From Loxodes magnus (lineage: Eukaryota; Ciliophora; Karyorelictea; Loxodida; Loxodidae), in contig CAMPDV010000088.1 in NCBI GenBank assembly GCA_946699065.1, forward strand, positions 834,667 through 898,666: 64,000 bases of DNA, written 5' to 3'. Positions 1 through 12,200 of this stretch are shown in pieces (within the stretch, counting starts at the first letter, position 1; every line of letters begins with the position of its first letter). The position numbers were made by a program, and so were the translations under genes. The notes under the pieces were generated by a model, which was given only the letters and a program-made list of their open reading frames with translations, did not search any database and was not told the origin of the DNA.

Positions 1-1
1 A

Positions 2-199
2 CTAGAGTAAGAAGATAGAAAATAACTATTTAGCGTAAGATATAGAAAGAATACTATCTCAGAAATTAAGTTAACATTATATATGAATATCCAGATTGAT
101 AGGAACGAAGGAAAAATCGTTAAAAAAAGACCGATCGAAGTGGGTATACACGTAAAAAGGATTTGCAATAAAGCAATACAACCCAGATTTTATAAGTGA
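2..199 (+). CDS. C-terminal end of an unknown protein (copy A, partial)
   Basis: Sixty-five codons are open in the alternative code and end at TGA 197-199. The peptide contains NIQIDRNEGKIVKKRPIEVG and ends NKAIQPRFYK. Copy B (49909-50106) has the same frame with only synonymous or mild changes, which favours this frame over a competing open one. In copy B the frame continues left of 49908. No family is recognised. Confidence 0.4.
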
Positions 200-653
200 C
201 TATATCTATAAATAAAATTAACAATTCAAGCAGTTAATATTCTATAAGAGAGAAACTGCGAAATACGTGTCATTTTAGCAAACTATGTATAAGTGACTAT
301 ATAAATATCCATATAATATCTATAGAGATAGACTTATATCTTATCTAACTCTTATGGAATCTCATATTATGCTAATTAAATACTATTGAAAAATATTTAT
401 TGCAGCTGCTTATTTTAGCCTTTTATAATAATCCTTTAAAATATCTTTAAAAGTCAATTATTATATTATGAATTCTTTTAACTTCTAACTCAGTTTCAAA
501 ATCTGCTTTCCAAAGTTATTGTTATGCTTTGTAGTTCAGATAGAAGACTAAACTAGAAAAATAACTTTATTCTAGTAAAAATAATAGTAGGAATTTATTA
601 ATTTTGAGTTAGTTATATGGTTATAAGATAAAAATTTAGCTATTAATAGAAAA

Positions 654-1738
654 ATGTCAGGTCTATAGAAAGGATTCTTATCAAAGAATATCAAATTCGA
701 ATAAGCAGACAAAGCATAGGAGGAGAATAAGCTAACACAAATTGAGAAAACTCGTAAGCCAAAAGAAAAGAAAGCACGGGGGAATCGTAATAAATGTTAC
801 CATAAATATGTGAAGAAATTTAAACTAATTAGGAATCTTTTATGGGTAAAGCTCGAAAAATAAGTTAAAGATTAAATCCCTGGTGAGAAGGGATTTGAAG
901 ACTTAAGACTTGATCAACAAGCTTACTTAGTAAGTAAGAGAACTGAAGCTATTAACTGAAAGAGAACTTCATTTGAATGAGTTCAAATATTGAACCACGA
1001 AAGAGAAACCTTAGAGCATGTGGAATTTGACGCGGGAATAACAAGATATCACATAATGACTATAATAACAAATAGAGGACCTTATTGGGTTACAATAAGC
1101 CACAATTAAAAGTTAATTCTGATTTAATGGAACTGAAGATCCCTATTGTTTTTCCATAATTTCAATAAAATTATTACTACTTTTTTCTCAATATAGAAGT
1201 CAAAAACATCATTATCGGTAGTGCAAAATATTTCAAATGAGGTAAAGATAATATAGGTAAAAATAAGAAGCCAAAAAGTAAGCATATTTTTAAGAGTAAG
1301 AGAGATCAAGAAGAAATGAAAAGGTTAGAATACAGAGAATCTTTTGCAATAGTAATAGAAGGCTATATAAAATCAAGAGTGTAAATATATGGGAAATTTT
1401 CAAACAGCATCAGACCTTAAATGCAAAGTTGGAAGGAAAACCAATTCAAAAGACTATCTATAAGAAGAAAGGAAGTAAAAATTCGGAAATGGAATTTACT
1501 CCATAAAGTTATTCTAATATTACATATATTGTATTATAATAGAAAAATGTAAACCAAAAAAAGCTAATCAAAAGTCAAACAAAGGTCAGTTTTCATTTTT
1601 GTAAGGTTTATATAATTTCATCAATTAACTTTTGCTTTAATTAATTTAAGATTATAGAAAATATGTAGTTTGACGCTCTAGTTTGAAAGAGAGTATATAG
1701 ATGATAGCGTAATAAGAAAAATACCAAAAACCTTTTGA
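654..1738 (+). CDS. Basic unknown protein with a 26-nt intron (copy A)
   Basis: The start is the ATG at 654. Exon 1 runs 122 codons to 1019, then a GT-AG intron 1020-1045 (26 nt, phase 0) leads into another frame that continues to a TGA at 1736-1738. Removing the intron joins LNHERETLEH to ISHNDYNNKQ. The protein is Lys/Arg-rich near the N-terminus (KTRKPKEKKARGNRNK) and again in the middle (KNKKPKSKHIFKSKRDQEE). Similarity between copies A and B drops right after the TGA, which supports that stop. Copy B has an extra G near codon region 1470, so the last part of the frame is less certain. No domain recognised. A 61-codon antisense standard-code ORF (1124-1309) is an overlap artefact. Confidence 0.6.
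1020..1045 (+). other. 26-nt GT-AG intron
   Basis: The stretch begins GTGGAATTTG and ends AATAACAAG. It lies exactly between two frames that each look coding, in phase 0, and its removal makes them continuous. Confidence 0.6.
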
Positions 1739-2461
1739 TAATTGCTTTATTAAGAAGCAACAAGAAGGAGGTTATGATAGCCAAAAAAAAGAGTCAAATA
1801 GTTTTGAACACAAGTCAAGTTAAAAAGATTAAGCTAGTTTTCTAATAAGGATAGCATACTGAGTGTGATGAAAGAAGATAAAGGAATATAATATCTACTT
1901 TACTGATAATAAGAATAGGTAAATTAAAGTATGAAAATACATAATATTCTTATAGCGTAATTAGTAGCAACTCTAGTAGTAATATGTAATATCTTTACTA
2001 GAACTGAAAGAATAGATACTAAAAGAGATTAGATAAGTTAATCCTTAATTTTAACCATTTAATCAAAATTTTAATAAAGTTTATATTAATAATTCAGATA
2101 ATTAGTAATAAAGCTTATTAGAAGTATCTAAGCAACTGCTTATAACCTTTATTTAAATAAAATTCAAACTTAAGATCAATAGATTTAATTAACAATTTAA
2201 CTTGTGATTGCATGAATTGAAGAAATACAGTAGAATTCAATTAGAGCGTTACTAACTCACACTGAGTTAAGCTTAGATAAATTAAAGCTCTCAATAGTAT
2301 TTAATTAGATTGCCCATATATAATAAAGCATGTATAAAGATTCACTATCTGACGTTATAAAAGATTCCTACTAAATTATTTATTAGATTAGATAACTTCT
2401 TCTCTGATCTCTATTGCTTCTAAACAACAAAATTTTTAAACTTATAACGTTTTCACTTTAA

Positions 2462-4890
2462 ATGCTTGCAAAGAAAGCTCCTAAATATGATAGAGCTTAG
2501 TAGATTCTTAAATATAGATTCCTAATTATAATTATTGCTTATAAGCCAAAATATCTTAATGAGAAACTTGAATAGATAGAAAAGACTTAATTAGCATAAG
2601 TTATGCAAGATTCTATTAATGCTACTAAGTCAGTTTAGTAATATTCACTTATGTAAGTAACCAGTTATTTTCCATTTGCTGCTTAAGGCTATCTCCTTTC
2701 ATTACTTTTTTCAGAAAATTTACCTAAAATAAAAGTTAATTTACAAACGACTTTTTTTAGGATTTCTTGGTTAGTTTTCATAAAGTAACTACAAATTAGT
2801 TAGACTTTTAGATATGCTATAGTTATTTCCAGTTAACAGACACATCACTATTAACTTTTAATTTTTGGCGAATAAATGTTTTCTTGCTAATACTTTATCT
2901 TATCACTTGAATTAAGCTAATCTTTTGATAATAGTAAAAGTTCCAAATTTTATCTATCTCTTAGTTCCTTTAATTATTTTCTATCTAATATATAGCCTTA
3001 TTTTTTGCTTTCTTAGTGAATAGTTTAATTTAGAATCTTATTTTTTGCTAATTTATTCGATTAAAAGTATCCTTAAAATAATCAAACTATATTGATTAAT
3101 CTTTTTAAGCTATCTGGATATGGCTTCAGAAACGAAAGTATCCTTTTTCTCCATATTAATAAATTTATCCTTTTTTTGCTGGCTTGTGCTATAAATTGTT
3201 CTTATGCCTTAAGTTGCATTTATAATTAGTTTATCCATTATTTTTAGCCTTGCTTTTTTATCCATTTTCATTCTTCAAGTTTCTCAGAAGAAGATTAAAA
3301 TGATTTTCTGAAGCTGCTTTCTAGTTCCTTATGCTTTTTTTGTTCTGCAAATATACTAAATAAATCGTAAATTTTCTTTGCATAGCATATTTTTCAGAAG
3401 ATGGCTCTGAATAATCTTTATGTTGATGATTTTTTTCTAAATAACTAGAATTAAAATGCTTAGAATATTAGCAGTATATTTATTATATCTGCTTATTTTA
3501 AATCTCTTGCTTTCTATTAGCTTAAAGAAGCTACCATGCATCTTTGTTCATTAAACTTTAATTTTTTTAAATTATTTACATGAATACTACAAGGCTGCTT
3601 CTAGATTAACTGTTTATAGGAATCATCAGAGGCCGATCTTAGTCAAAGTTTAGTTAAAAGAACTAAAAGCTGTATTATTTGTTAAATACTTTGGTTTCTT
3701 AGACTTTTCTTATAAACTTGAGACTAAGGTCTTAATTTAATTCCTTTAGTTTGCTTTTGATGATATAGCTTCACTTGCATGATTCTATTGCCCTATTATT
3801 AAACTTCTATAATTGAATATTACTTAGATAGTTCAACCTTCTATTAGAAGTGAAGTTAGGAATGCAACTTTCGAATACCAGATTCTTCTATTTATTTGTG
3901 CCTTTCGTCAGATTAATTTCCGATTTAGGATACTAATTGATTAGGAAGCTAGAGATTCAGTACTATTTTCTTATACTAAGATCTCTAATTACTTTCAAGC
4001 TTTAATGTTAGAATGTAGTTTGATTTATTTCAAATTAGATGATAAGACTTTATTAGCATCTCTCTAAAAGAAGCTTCCTGCTTATTTAAATAACGGATTA
4101 TAATGTTGTTTCTTATATCTTAGACAAAACTTAAGCCTCTTTGATTCTCTTACATTTCCCAATATTTTAGTTTCAGATTGAATAACTAAGAGAGCAGGGA
4201 AGATTAGCAAGAGTCTGTTATGAACTAAGATTATGAATAGCCTTCTTAAGTTTAAATTAGTCCTAAGCTTGCATTCTCCTATATAGCTTGTAATTTAACT
4301 TTCTATCCTGTCTTTAAACTAATGTTTCCTTATTTTTAATTCCTATCCCATTATCTTCTTCAATTTCCTTCTAATAATAGGAAAGTAAATTAATAACGCC
4401 AGCAGTTGTAAATCAGAGTTTCCTTCCATTCACTTATAAAGTGTCTGAACCTTAAATCTAGGTATTTAATCTTAATAAGGGTTATTTGTACTTAGAGTAG
4501 ATTAGATATAAAAGCAGCCATTATTTTTCCACTAAGGTTCTTTATTTGTCAGCTATTTTATTTCTAGCCACTAACTCTCGTATTCTCTTACCTCTTACTA
4601 GCTATTTACTCCTTATACTGATTATGCTAACCCTATCATAATACCCCTTATTATCCTATTTTCATCTTCTATTTAAACTTTTTCAAAGACACCTTGGTAG
4701 AAGCATAACAGGAGTTATATATAAAGAAGATAATATTTAGCTTCATTATAGTAAAGATATTGAAGCTCACTTTAAAGATAGAATCTAATTTCTCCTTTAT
4801 TAAACTTTAAATTCAAATCAGTACCTTTTATAAGAAAAGCACTCTACTTTAATTAAATTAGTAGCCACTAGTTTTATATTTCAAGCCTGA
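2462..4890 (+). CDS. Multi-exon, leucine/phenylalanine-rich membrane protein (copy A)
   Basis: The start is the ATG at 2462. Exon 1 (91 codons, with NEKLEQIEKTQLAQVMQD) ends at a 26-nt intron 2735-2760. Splicing gives SENLPKIK followed by DFLVSFHKVTTNQLDF. The next stretch (to about 3560) is very rich in Leu, Ile, Phe and Tyr and looks like several membrane helices. From about 3600 to 4250 the convincing frame changes again (SEVRNATFEYQILLF, then LDDKTLLASLQKKLPAYLNN), and from 4260 to about 4770 it changes once more. Further short introns must therefore exist that I could not place. The likely stop is TGA 4888-4890, which copy B does not preserve. In copy B the intron is 24 nt, an indel tolerated inside the intron. 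Family not recognised. Confidence 0.5.
2735..2760 (+). other. 26-nt GT-AG intron with length difference between copies
   Basis: The stretch starts GTTAATTTAC and ends TTTTTTTAG. Its removal restores a coding frame in phase 0. The matching stretch in copy B (52548-52571) is 24 nt with the same ends, so a 2-nt indel that would wreck an exon is harmless here. Confidence 0.65.
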
Positions 4891-5279
4891 TTTATCTTAT
4901 AGCTATCAATATTAAATTAACCTCTGTGATGTTAAAATAAAAAGGAGCTTAATGAAATAGCTTTATTTTGAAATGCTTAATTATATTCAATTAAAATCAT
5001 TTTTAGTTAAATTATGAAATCATATTTAAAAGTTTATCTAATATCACCCTGAATTTATTATAATTGGATGCTATAGTCAAATAAATATTAATGCTACCTA
5101 AGTGTTAATATGATATCCATTAAGTCTCTTAATATAAGAATCGAGTATTATATTTATTAATAAAGTATAAGTAGTTTAATAATAAATTATCATGAAGGAA
5201 GGAATTTAATATCAAACTAGCTCAGATTATAAAGAAGGCTCTAGACTTTACTCTTTTTCAAGTCTTAAGGTTGTTCGTC

Positions 5280-5540
5280 ATGTGTTTCAGCAGTATTGGT
5301 ACTGCTATTTCGATCTCTAATTTTAATAGCCAACTACTCACTTTTTGTCCTTTATTCATTATCATCGTCCTCATACCAAGATTTCAACTAAGTCCAAGGT
5401 GTTAATTGGTTTCAATACCAGACCAGATGCTAAAAAAATGACTCTAGTGATATTTACTTGCATGGAAAGTAAATTATTTGAATTTATTACAGTTTCAACT
5501 GGCCAACACAGAGAAAGCTACTCCCATTTCTAAAGTTCTT
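5280..5540 (+). pseudogene. 5' fragment of the gene at 55092-56663
   Basis: Homologous to the first 80 or so codons of the palindrome-arm gene in copy B. The shared peptide reads SFIHYHRPHTKISTKSKVL here and SFIHYHHTKNSTKSKVL there. Homology stops near 5540, so only the 5' end is present, with indels relative to copy B. No function known. Confidence 0.5.
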
Positions 5541-5659
5541 TAAATTGAAAACGATTTAGATTTTATGAAACTAAACCAAGATATAGTATGTTAGACGTCT
5601 ACTGCCTTAACTACAATTGCCACTATTTTTAAGGAAATCAAGTTCTAAATAGTTGTTAT

Positions 5660-6205
5660 GCAAGGAGAAATTGTCGAATCCTTTTTATACTTTTCTTGTA
5701 GAGCAACTATATTATTACTAGCAACATCTCTCTAGTTCCTTTAACTATTTTACTCGAAAGAATAAAATATTCAGTTTATTTCTGAAATCAATCATTTTCC
5801 CTTTATCCAGCTCATAGTCTAATTCCCTAAATAAAATCATGATTGCCTCTATTGACCTATTTTTCTTGTAACTCTTCAAAATGTTCAAGCTTAAGTATTA
5901 TCTTAAAATGACTTCAATCAGCTTTCAAATTCTTATCAATATTTTTAATTTTATTCAAGTCATCTTTTACATTTTTGTCTTGTCGATTGCTTCTTAAGCT
6001 TTTTCTCTTTATACAACTCAAAAAAATCTTTTTATTTAGCAGCTGAACGTGAGTTAAGTTCTGGATTTCTTTTTTAGTACTACCATTTCTTTTTATCTCC
6101 TACTTAAGTAACTTCATCTGATTTTCAATCAGATACAAATATATCTACTACCTTCCAAACTGTTAACTTCCCATTAAACTTGATAATACTTCTCTTACCT
6201 TCCAT
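5660..6205 (-). CDS. Small unknown protein, divergent to the methyltransferase (copy A)
   Basis: The ATG is at 6205-6203 on the minus strand. The N-terminus reads MEGKRSIKFNGKLTVWKVVD, followed by a conserved NPELNSRSAAKQKDFFELYK. After about codon 85 the coding frame shifts; the later conserved block includes FRELDYELDKGKMIDFRNK. Copy B (62276 to about 61730) preserves the same peptide blocks while surrounding bases differ, which is good evidence for protein-level conservation. A short intron probably lies in the middle but was not placed. It is head-to-head with the methyltransferase at 6658, about 450 bp away. No family recognised. Confidence 0.5.
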
Positions 6206-7920
6206 TTACATCTTACTTTAGTTTGGGATTCTTTAATAGAAACGAAATAGATCAAATAAATAGGTTTAAACAGTCTTCTATTCTTCATTCTACTAGATTA
6301 AAGCTTAAAATGATTAGCTAATAAATAAGCGTAAATTAGATGATCAATGATTAGTCTAAATAAGAAACAGATAACTAAGTGCTATTTTACTTATTTATAC
6401 GGTAATTAAACTAATGAAAATCACTCTCTTATACAATTAGAAATTACACTATTAGAGTCATTTTCTAAATAAGATACAATCATTCTATGTTCAAATGTGA
6501 GATATCCAAGTAACTAAATGTTATACTTCCAGTTTATAATAAAGAAAGTTTATAGCTATGAGTAGTTTCACTTCGAATAAGAGTAAACTGAAAGTCTAGT
6601 TGAAATAGGATTGTTTAAAAAGAGCTTTTAAGATTAATATTTTAGAAGGAAGATAAAATGAAAACTTCAAGCTTATACTTACTAGCAGCGTCTGCTTTAA
6701 TTGCTTTCTTACTAGTTGCCTTTTTGATATCATAAGCAAAAGTGTAATAGAATAGTATTAATGTTAACTTCATTTAGACAATGAAAACTGAAGTAAAGCA
6801 AGAAGAATAAGAAATGAGAGATTATATCTTGAGCAAGAATTGTTTAACTAGTGTTTAAGATATTAATTATTAACCCTAAATTCACAAAACCTATGGACTA
6901 GCATTAAAAATATACAAGCATATCAAGAATAATACCTTTAACCCCTCCAAATTTCCTATTAAAGGCATAGAATACCCTTCAGAAATTAAGGGGTTTATCT
7001 AGCTTTTACCAAAGCTGAAACTGGTATGTGAAACGAAATTAGATGAGATAGATATTGTGTCTATGAACCATCTACTACCTTGGCTCTTTCAGTACTCATT
7101 AAGCCTTACTTTAAAATAATAGATTGTGGAAGTCATTTAGGATTTCATTCTTTCCGTATGGCTGCTTTACTTAATGAAGAGAAAGGAGGAATATAATATA
7201 CTTTTGAACCAAATCCCTTGAGTTTTCAGTTCTTAAATGCCTCTATCATTATTAATAATTTTGATAAGAAGATGAAGTTATATAACTATGCCATATCCAA
7301 TCAAACTTAAGAAATGGATTTTAATCTATACCAAAGAGGGTATTAGAGCTCCTTGGATTCCTTAAATATGAAAAGGATAAGCAGCAAAATTAAATAAAAG
7401 TCTGATAACGAAGAGAAGACGCAAGTTAAAATCCTTACTATAAGCCTAGATGATTTTTTTCCAGCTCATGTACTTCCAGAAGTTCATTTGATTAAAATGG
7501 ATATAGAAAATGCAGAACTCCTTGCAGTATAAGGAGCTTAAAAGTTAATAAAAAGATCGTAGAATGTAATTATAATAATGGAATGGTGATTCTAAATATA
7601 TAAGATACTAGGAGAAAAGTTTGTGAATTAACAAATTTCGTGACTTTAAAACGAAAATTTTCACTTTTGGTCCTTGAATGATACTATTGCATTGAAATAG
7701 CATAACTGTCATTAACTAAAAAATTATTGGGGCTACTAAAACTTAACAATGGCTAATTTTGAAAAAGTAGATGCTAACTGGTTAAAAAGATATAATTACA
7801 AAAGCCCTTCAGGTGCTCATGCTGATATCTTGATAATGAGAGAGCACACATATAAAAGCTACTTTCCATAAAATTGAACTAGTTAACTTAATACTACTTC
7901 TTTAATTAAAAAAATAAATT
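5675..7920 (+). repeat. Long direct repeat, copy A, right segment
   Basis: Matches about 61770-64000 in the same orientation. The part covering the methyltransferase gene (6658-7880) is almost identical between copies, while 5675-6600 is noticeably more diverged. In copy A only about 135 bp separate this segment from the left one; in copy B about 6.4 kb separate them. The right boundary lies beyond the window in copy B. Confidence 0.93.
6658..7877 (+). pseudogene. FkbM-family methyltransferase (copy A, one-base frame break)
   Basis: About 99% identical to 62736-63956, with the same start (6658) and stop position (TGA 7875-7877). One A is missing in a short A-run near 6960, which takes the N-terminal 100 residues out of frame with the catalytic core. 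It is therefore either a very recent pseudogene or an assembly error in a homopolymer. The anchor helix and the FkbM core motifs (DCGSHLGFHSF, EPNPLSF, LIKMDIENAEL) are all present. Confidence 0.7.
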
Positions 7921-8300
7921 CCTCTTTTTAAGAGTCTTGATTGTATAAAGCATCATAGATAAGTCGTAAAATAAAAAGGTTAGTATACTGGAACAAAATG
8001 ATATAGATAAGATTTTTATATTTACAATCTTAGTAAAGAGCTATAAGGAAATGCTAAACTATTACCTAAATAAATGAAGTTTCTTTATTAATATTTCACA
8101 AATAGAGTCTTCAATCTTTTTATAACTGCCAGATCTGTAATATTTCTTATCGTTAGAATTTGAACTAAAGTATGCTTATTCTATAATAAAATGCTTTAAT
8201 TATATAATTTTAAAATATTATAGCATAATTTCAAATATTATAATGTAGACTTCTAAGCTTTAGTGGATGGAACATTACATGAAACTTAAGCAGTGAATCG
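7900..8300. other. AT-rich spacer
   Basis: I see no gene or repeat in this stretch apart from low-complexity A/T. Confidence 0.4.
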
Positions 8301-8309
8301 AGGGGTGAA

Positions 8310-8560
8310 GAAAAGGATAGTTTTATTAGAGGTTGGGGAAGTTAAGTTCACATAGCCGATTATGTCTTCCTCTGCTTTGGCTGATTTTCGGGAATTTAAG
8401 CGAAATGGCCTTTGGTTTTGGCGATTATTGTCTTGGAATCTAACTTGGGGTGATATGTGAGCACTTTTTTGGTAATCCTAAGAGATAAAGTTTGCCATGA
8501 TTTAATTTTTCAAAATATAACTTATTTATCAGTACTGAGCAGTTAAAATTATGGTTAATC
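8310..8560 (+). repeat. Dispersed hairpin repeat, member 1
   Basis: A stretch beginning GAGGTTGGGGAAGTTAAG and ending GTCTTCCTCTGCTTTGGCT is shared with two sites near 13.16 and 13.32 kb. Its ends, CAGAGG/CCTCTG in the best copies, can pair into a hairpin. It is GC-richer than its surroundings and is followed by a TTATCAGTACTGA motif that also recurs at 13.45-13.56 kb. It is probably a non-autonomous mobile element. Confidence 0.6.
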
Positions 8561-8679
8561 TAATAATTGTCAAGCAACATTAATCTATTATGTTAATTTA
8601 TCATTTTTATTTCTAAAAGTAGCGGGATTTATCAGGCAACGAGAACTATGAACTCCAATATATGGAGTCCCTATATTTA

Positions 8680-9094
8680 GAATTACCAAAGCCACATTTC
8701 AACCCAGTTGAGTGAGTGCGTGGGCAAAAATAAGACAAAAGCTACAGTAATTAAAAAAATATTAAAACAAATTAGCAACGAAACAGTATTAATGAATGTG
8801 GAATCTAAAGAAGTATCTTAAAAAAGAAACTTATAAAGATTAGGAAGAAATTCTTCTACTACGGAAGCACACAATATTTGTATTGAAAATTTTGGAAATT
8901 TCAGCAGAAACAGAAAAATATTGGATTAAAGAGAAAAAATAATAAATCAAGAAAGACGGGAATAAATCAAGACCAAAAATAAAAGGAATGAAAACCTGGA
9001 AAAACCGAATTCCAATTCTCACTATAATTAGATGATCCAAACATTTATATTAGGCATCAGGAAATATGAGCTGCTTTCTCCTGGACAGTACTGA
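8680..9094 (+). pseudogene. Charged ORF with a possible DDE-transposase tail
   Basis: One frame around 8683-8716 reads LELPKPHFNPVEWV, resembling the P-x-FNPxE-x-W signature around the last catalytic Glu of IS630/Tc1-type transposases. A neighbouring frame then stays open to a TGA at 9092-9094 with a basic, Asn-rich peptide (KATVIKKILKQISNETVLMN, later NQERREQIKTKNKRNENLEK). The two frames do not join as read. It could be a decayed transposase, or the FNPxE match could be chance. Confidence 0.35.
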
Positions 9095-9099
9095 GATTC

Positions 9100-9830
9100 C
9101 CTTATCAGATTTTAAGTTAATAAATATTATACTTTTAATTGCTTTTATAGATATTAGAGATATGTTTAGTAACTTAAAGGTTTATTTATCTTCATTTATC
9201 TTCTTATTTATTTCTATATAATGATAAGTAAATCCTCACTTATACTTTATATCATTATTACTTTTTCTAATATCTGTCTGCTATAAAAATGATAGTATAT
9301 ACATTTTCAAGGTATAAGCATAAGATACCTTGATACTTTAGATTTTGTGTAGATGTTCACACTACCTAAAGGTGAATATGGAGGTGAATTAAAACATTGA
9401 TCTATATAAAATAGAATTACTGCAATATTAAATAAATTAGGTAAAAGCATGAAATTGATAGTAAGGAAAGCATTTTAAGCATATAGAATACTTTTAATGA
9501 ATCTTGCAATATATATCTCAACTATATACTATATACCTCTAAGATAAGAAAGATGCCAATTGAAAAGTTATTTATAGATTAGAAATTCCCGTAAATTACC
9601 TATACCAAGTGAAATAAAGTTTGAAGAGAAATAATTATTTGTTACAAACTCAGAATCTAAAGCTGCAAATTTCGCAAAGGCCTTTAAGACAGACATTATC
9701 TAATTGAAAATCTCTATTGTATTTATGGATAATAGCAAAGATTAGATAATGAGATATTAGAAGATTAATAAATTATTACCAAAACTATATAAATTAATTT
9801 CCGAGAAACAATTTAGAATAATTTGATTGA
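9100..9830. other. AT-rich stretch without a clear gene
   Basis: Low-complexity A/T with no motif or frame I would defend. Confidence 0.35.
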
Positions 9831-9839
9831 CAATTTTCC

Positions 9840-10151
9840 ATAGGAAGTTGATTAAAAGGAAATTAGAATTATTTGAACTGGAAAAAGATGAATGATAAGA
9901 GAGCTTTGAGACTCAAGAAAAAGAAGTGAAAGATTGAGGAAAGGATAAAGAGATTAAAGAAAAAGAAAAAAAAAGAAAAAGAAGGGTAAAAGAAGGGTAA
10001 AAGAAGGGTAAAAGGAAGAAGAAAACAAAAAGAACAAACACAAGATTAAAAGAAATAAACTGATGACGAAGATGTTCTAATTGAAGAAGAAAATGAAGAT
10101 GAAAGTATAAAAGTCATAACTTTTAAATAACACTATAACATCTTTAATTGA
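9840..10151 (+). CDS. Lysine/glutamate-rich low-complexity coding fragment
   Basis: The reading begins KLELFELEKDE and runs into a strongly charged tract built on a GGGTAAAAGAA tandem repeat (9985-10020, about four units). It then continues as an acidic tail, TDDEDVLIEEENEDESIK, ending at TGA 10149-10151. The tandem units are not a multiple of three, so the frame within the repeat is uncertain. It could be the C-terminus of a nuclear or nucleolar-type protein. No start identified. Confidence 0.3.
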
Positions 10152-10559
10152 AACAATAAATAAAACAATGAAAAGATGTCACAAGACTCTTTTGGTTAGA
10201 TTTAAATTTAATATAACAATAACTAAAAATTACTTGCCAGAAGTATAAGTCTTAATATTATCTATTACAAAATTAAATCTTCTAGATATAAAATGAATTA
10301 AGTTAACTAATAAATAATAATGTCAAAGCATTAAAAATCTTTTACATAAACAAATATTTAGCAAATATAGAATAAAAAGCATAAGTCGAAGTTTAATATT
10401 AAAATTAAAAAATTTAAACAGTATTTCTGACTTTAGATTCTTCGATTCGTACTAATTTATTATTTTCGATTAATAATAATTTAATTTAATAAAAGAGTTA
10501 CTATATGAAGCTTCTGATAATTCAGAAATCAATTTTATATAAATTTAAGCTTATTAATG

Positions 10560-12200
10560 CCAAATTTATTTTTTCATTTCGTTTATTGCATCTTTTTTTT
10601 CTTCATCGTCGCTTCTAAAACTATCATTTTATTCAATCTTCTGCTCTGTTTGATTTAATATAGATTTTCTAATAATAATTTTCTTTTTTTTGCAAATTCC
10701 GTGAAAATTTTTAGTTTGAAGGTCTTTTTTGCAATTATTGATTAGAAGTAAATTGTTAGCTTGAATATATTTAGTTATATGTTATTAGTCTTTACAAATT
10801 TTTGCCTGAAATTTTATCAGAAAGATTTATAAATATGTCCAAATAGTAGACACATTTGAAGAATTTATTTTCTTGTTTTTTCTTCCAAAACAGAGGAAAC
10901 TTTTCACAGAATAATGATGGAAATGTTTGATATATTGAAAAATATAAGAATGAGTTCGAAACTTAAAGATTAAGATGATTTTTTGTGAATATTGCTTGTT
11001 AAGTTTAGCGTAATTTATTTCTGGAATCTTCTAGAGTTATTCAAGTTGCTCTTTGAAATCTGTGCAGTGGGTATTTCTCTATATCGTAAAGTTACTTATT
11101 AACAAAATTAGTTCATATTTTTTCTTCTATATAGTTCTCAATAGAAAGTTACCTTAAAGCTGGATTTAATACTTTCGGCTATCAAGAGGATCGTATAGCT
11201 TATCAATTTTATAATGAAATAGCCTTTATCTTGCAATGTTTTCGCTTGTGTTGTAAGCTAGTGTTATAGAATAAGGAATATAGTCAGGGGTTAGTTGATC
11301 TTAGTAGGCCTAGAAGTTATTGAATTAATCAATATTAAGATGTTAGGCTGCAAGTATGTAATCATTACAGTAATATTATCCATATGTTCTACATATGAAT
11401 GTGTTAGTTATACAATCATATTTACTTGCAATTCATTTTGTAAAATTAAACTACTTTAGTCTCGTAATCCTATCGTATTAGATAGGAAGATTGTTACCAA
11501 TAGTCCTCTAGTAATTCATTAAAGTCACAAAGGAGGATGTGATTCTTTTGGGTAAATGTATTAAATATTTCATTGAAAATTGTATAGATTTCATCTTTCA
11601 TTTCAGTAGTTTTGCTATTATCTGGCATGCAACAGGAAGTAATAAGCATAACGTAAAATTTGATCATACAAAATTTAAACTTGGTATCTCCTTCAAATAT
11701 ATATATTAGTTGAGTAATATTTAGAATTTTTTAGCCGGAGTACAAACATCTACTCATCTATTTGTTTTTTTTATAATAAACCATAAATCCATGTACTTTA
11801 ACGTGTACAAATAAGTTTTTGACATTCGTTTTTTGATTGAAAAAATATCAAAATCATTTTTAACGATGAATTCTTGAACGGTTTAAAGTTTTGATTGCAA
11901 AATCATCTATATTGGCATTTCCTAAATTTATTTTTTTGATTTGCTGATATGATTAAGAGCCTTTCTGTCCAAGTTCATAAATTAAAAGTTCCTTTTTATC
12001 CACTAATTTCAACATAATGATATTTTTCCAATGTTCTTTTGCTAATAAAAAAGTTGAATTAAAATGTAGAGGTTTCTTCTTCTGTGAATTTTTAAAAGTC
12101 TCTAATAAATGCTAATTTTAACTGGATAACTGTCAATCTATCCTTTTTTCGAGTTTTTAATATATAACAATATATCAATTTAGGATTACTGCTTTGTAAT
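10560..12200 (-). mobile_element. Decayed LINE-like ORF2 with AP-endonuclease block
   Basis: On the minus strand a long open stretch contains FYVMLITSCCMPDNSKTTEM followed about 20 residues later by HILLCDFNELLEDYW. This is the order of an exo-endo-phos (APE-type) endonuclease of non-LTR retrotransposons, Y-x-PP-like then GDFN, with Cys replacing the usual Gly. Beyond it (11080 down to 10560) lies a basic linker with NNSRRFQKQITL and later FTEFAKKRKLLLENL, as expected between endonuclease and reverse transcriptase. No reverse transcriptase is visible at lower coordinates. Upstream (12000-12200) the peptide is open but weak. An old, truncated element is the best reading. Confidence 0.45.

Larger units (their letters stand above)
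1..5540 (+). repeat. Long direct repeat, copy A, left segment
   Basis: Matches 49908-55345 (copy B) in the same orientation. By eye the match is near-identical over about 1-2000 and 2450-4250, with scattered indels, and clearly weaker over 4300-5540. Copy A has about 100 bp near 2060-2160 that copy B lacks. The window begins inside the repeat, so its left boundary is not visible. The best-conserved stretches coincide with the genes described below, and spacers diverge faster. Confidence 0.95.

Noticed and set aside
1124-1309. 61-codon standard-code ORF on the minus strand, repeated at 51031-51216
   Set aside because: It is antisense to the spliced gene at 654-1738, which has an intron, a start and a stop consistent with the alternative code. 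Its duplication only reflects the block repeat.
2462-4621. A single unspliced 719-codon frame for the membrane protein
   Set aside because: The length is divisible by three, but past 2734 the peptide in this frame is poorer than in neighbouring frames, and a 26-nt intron with an indel between copies explains the switch.
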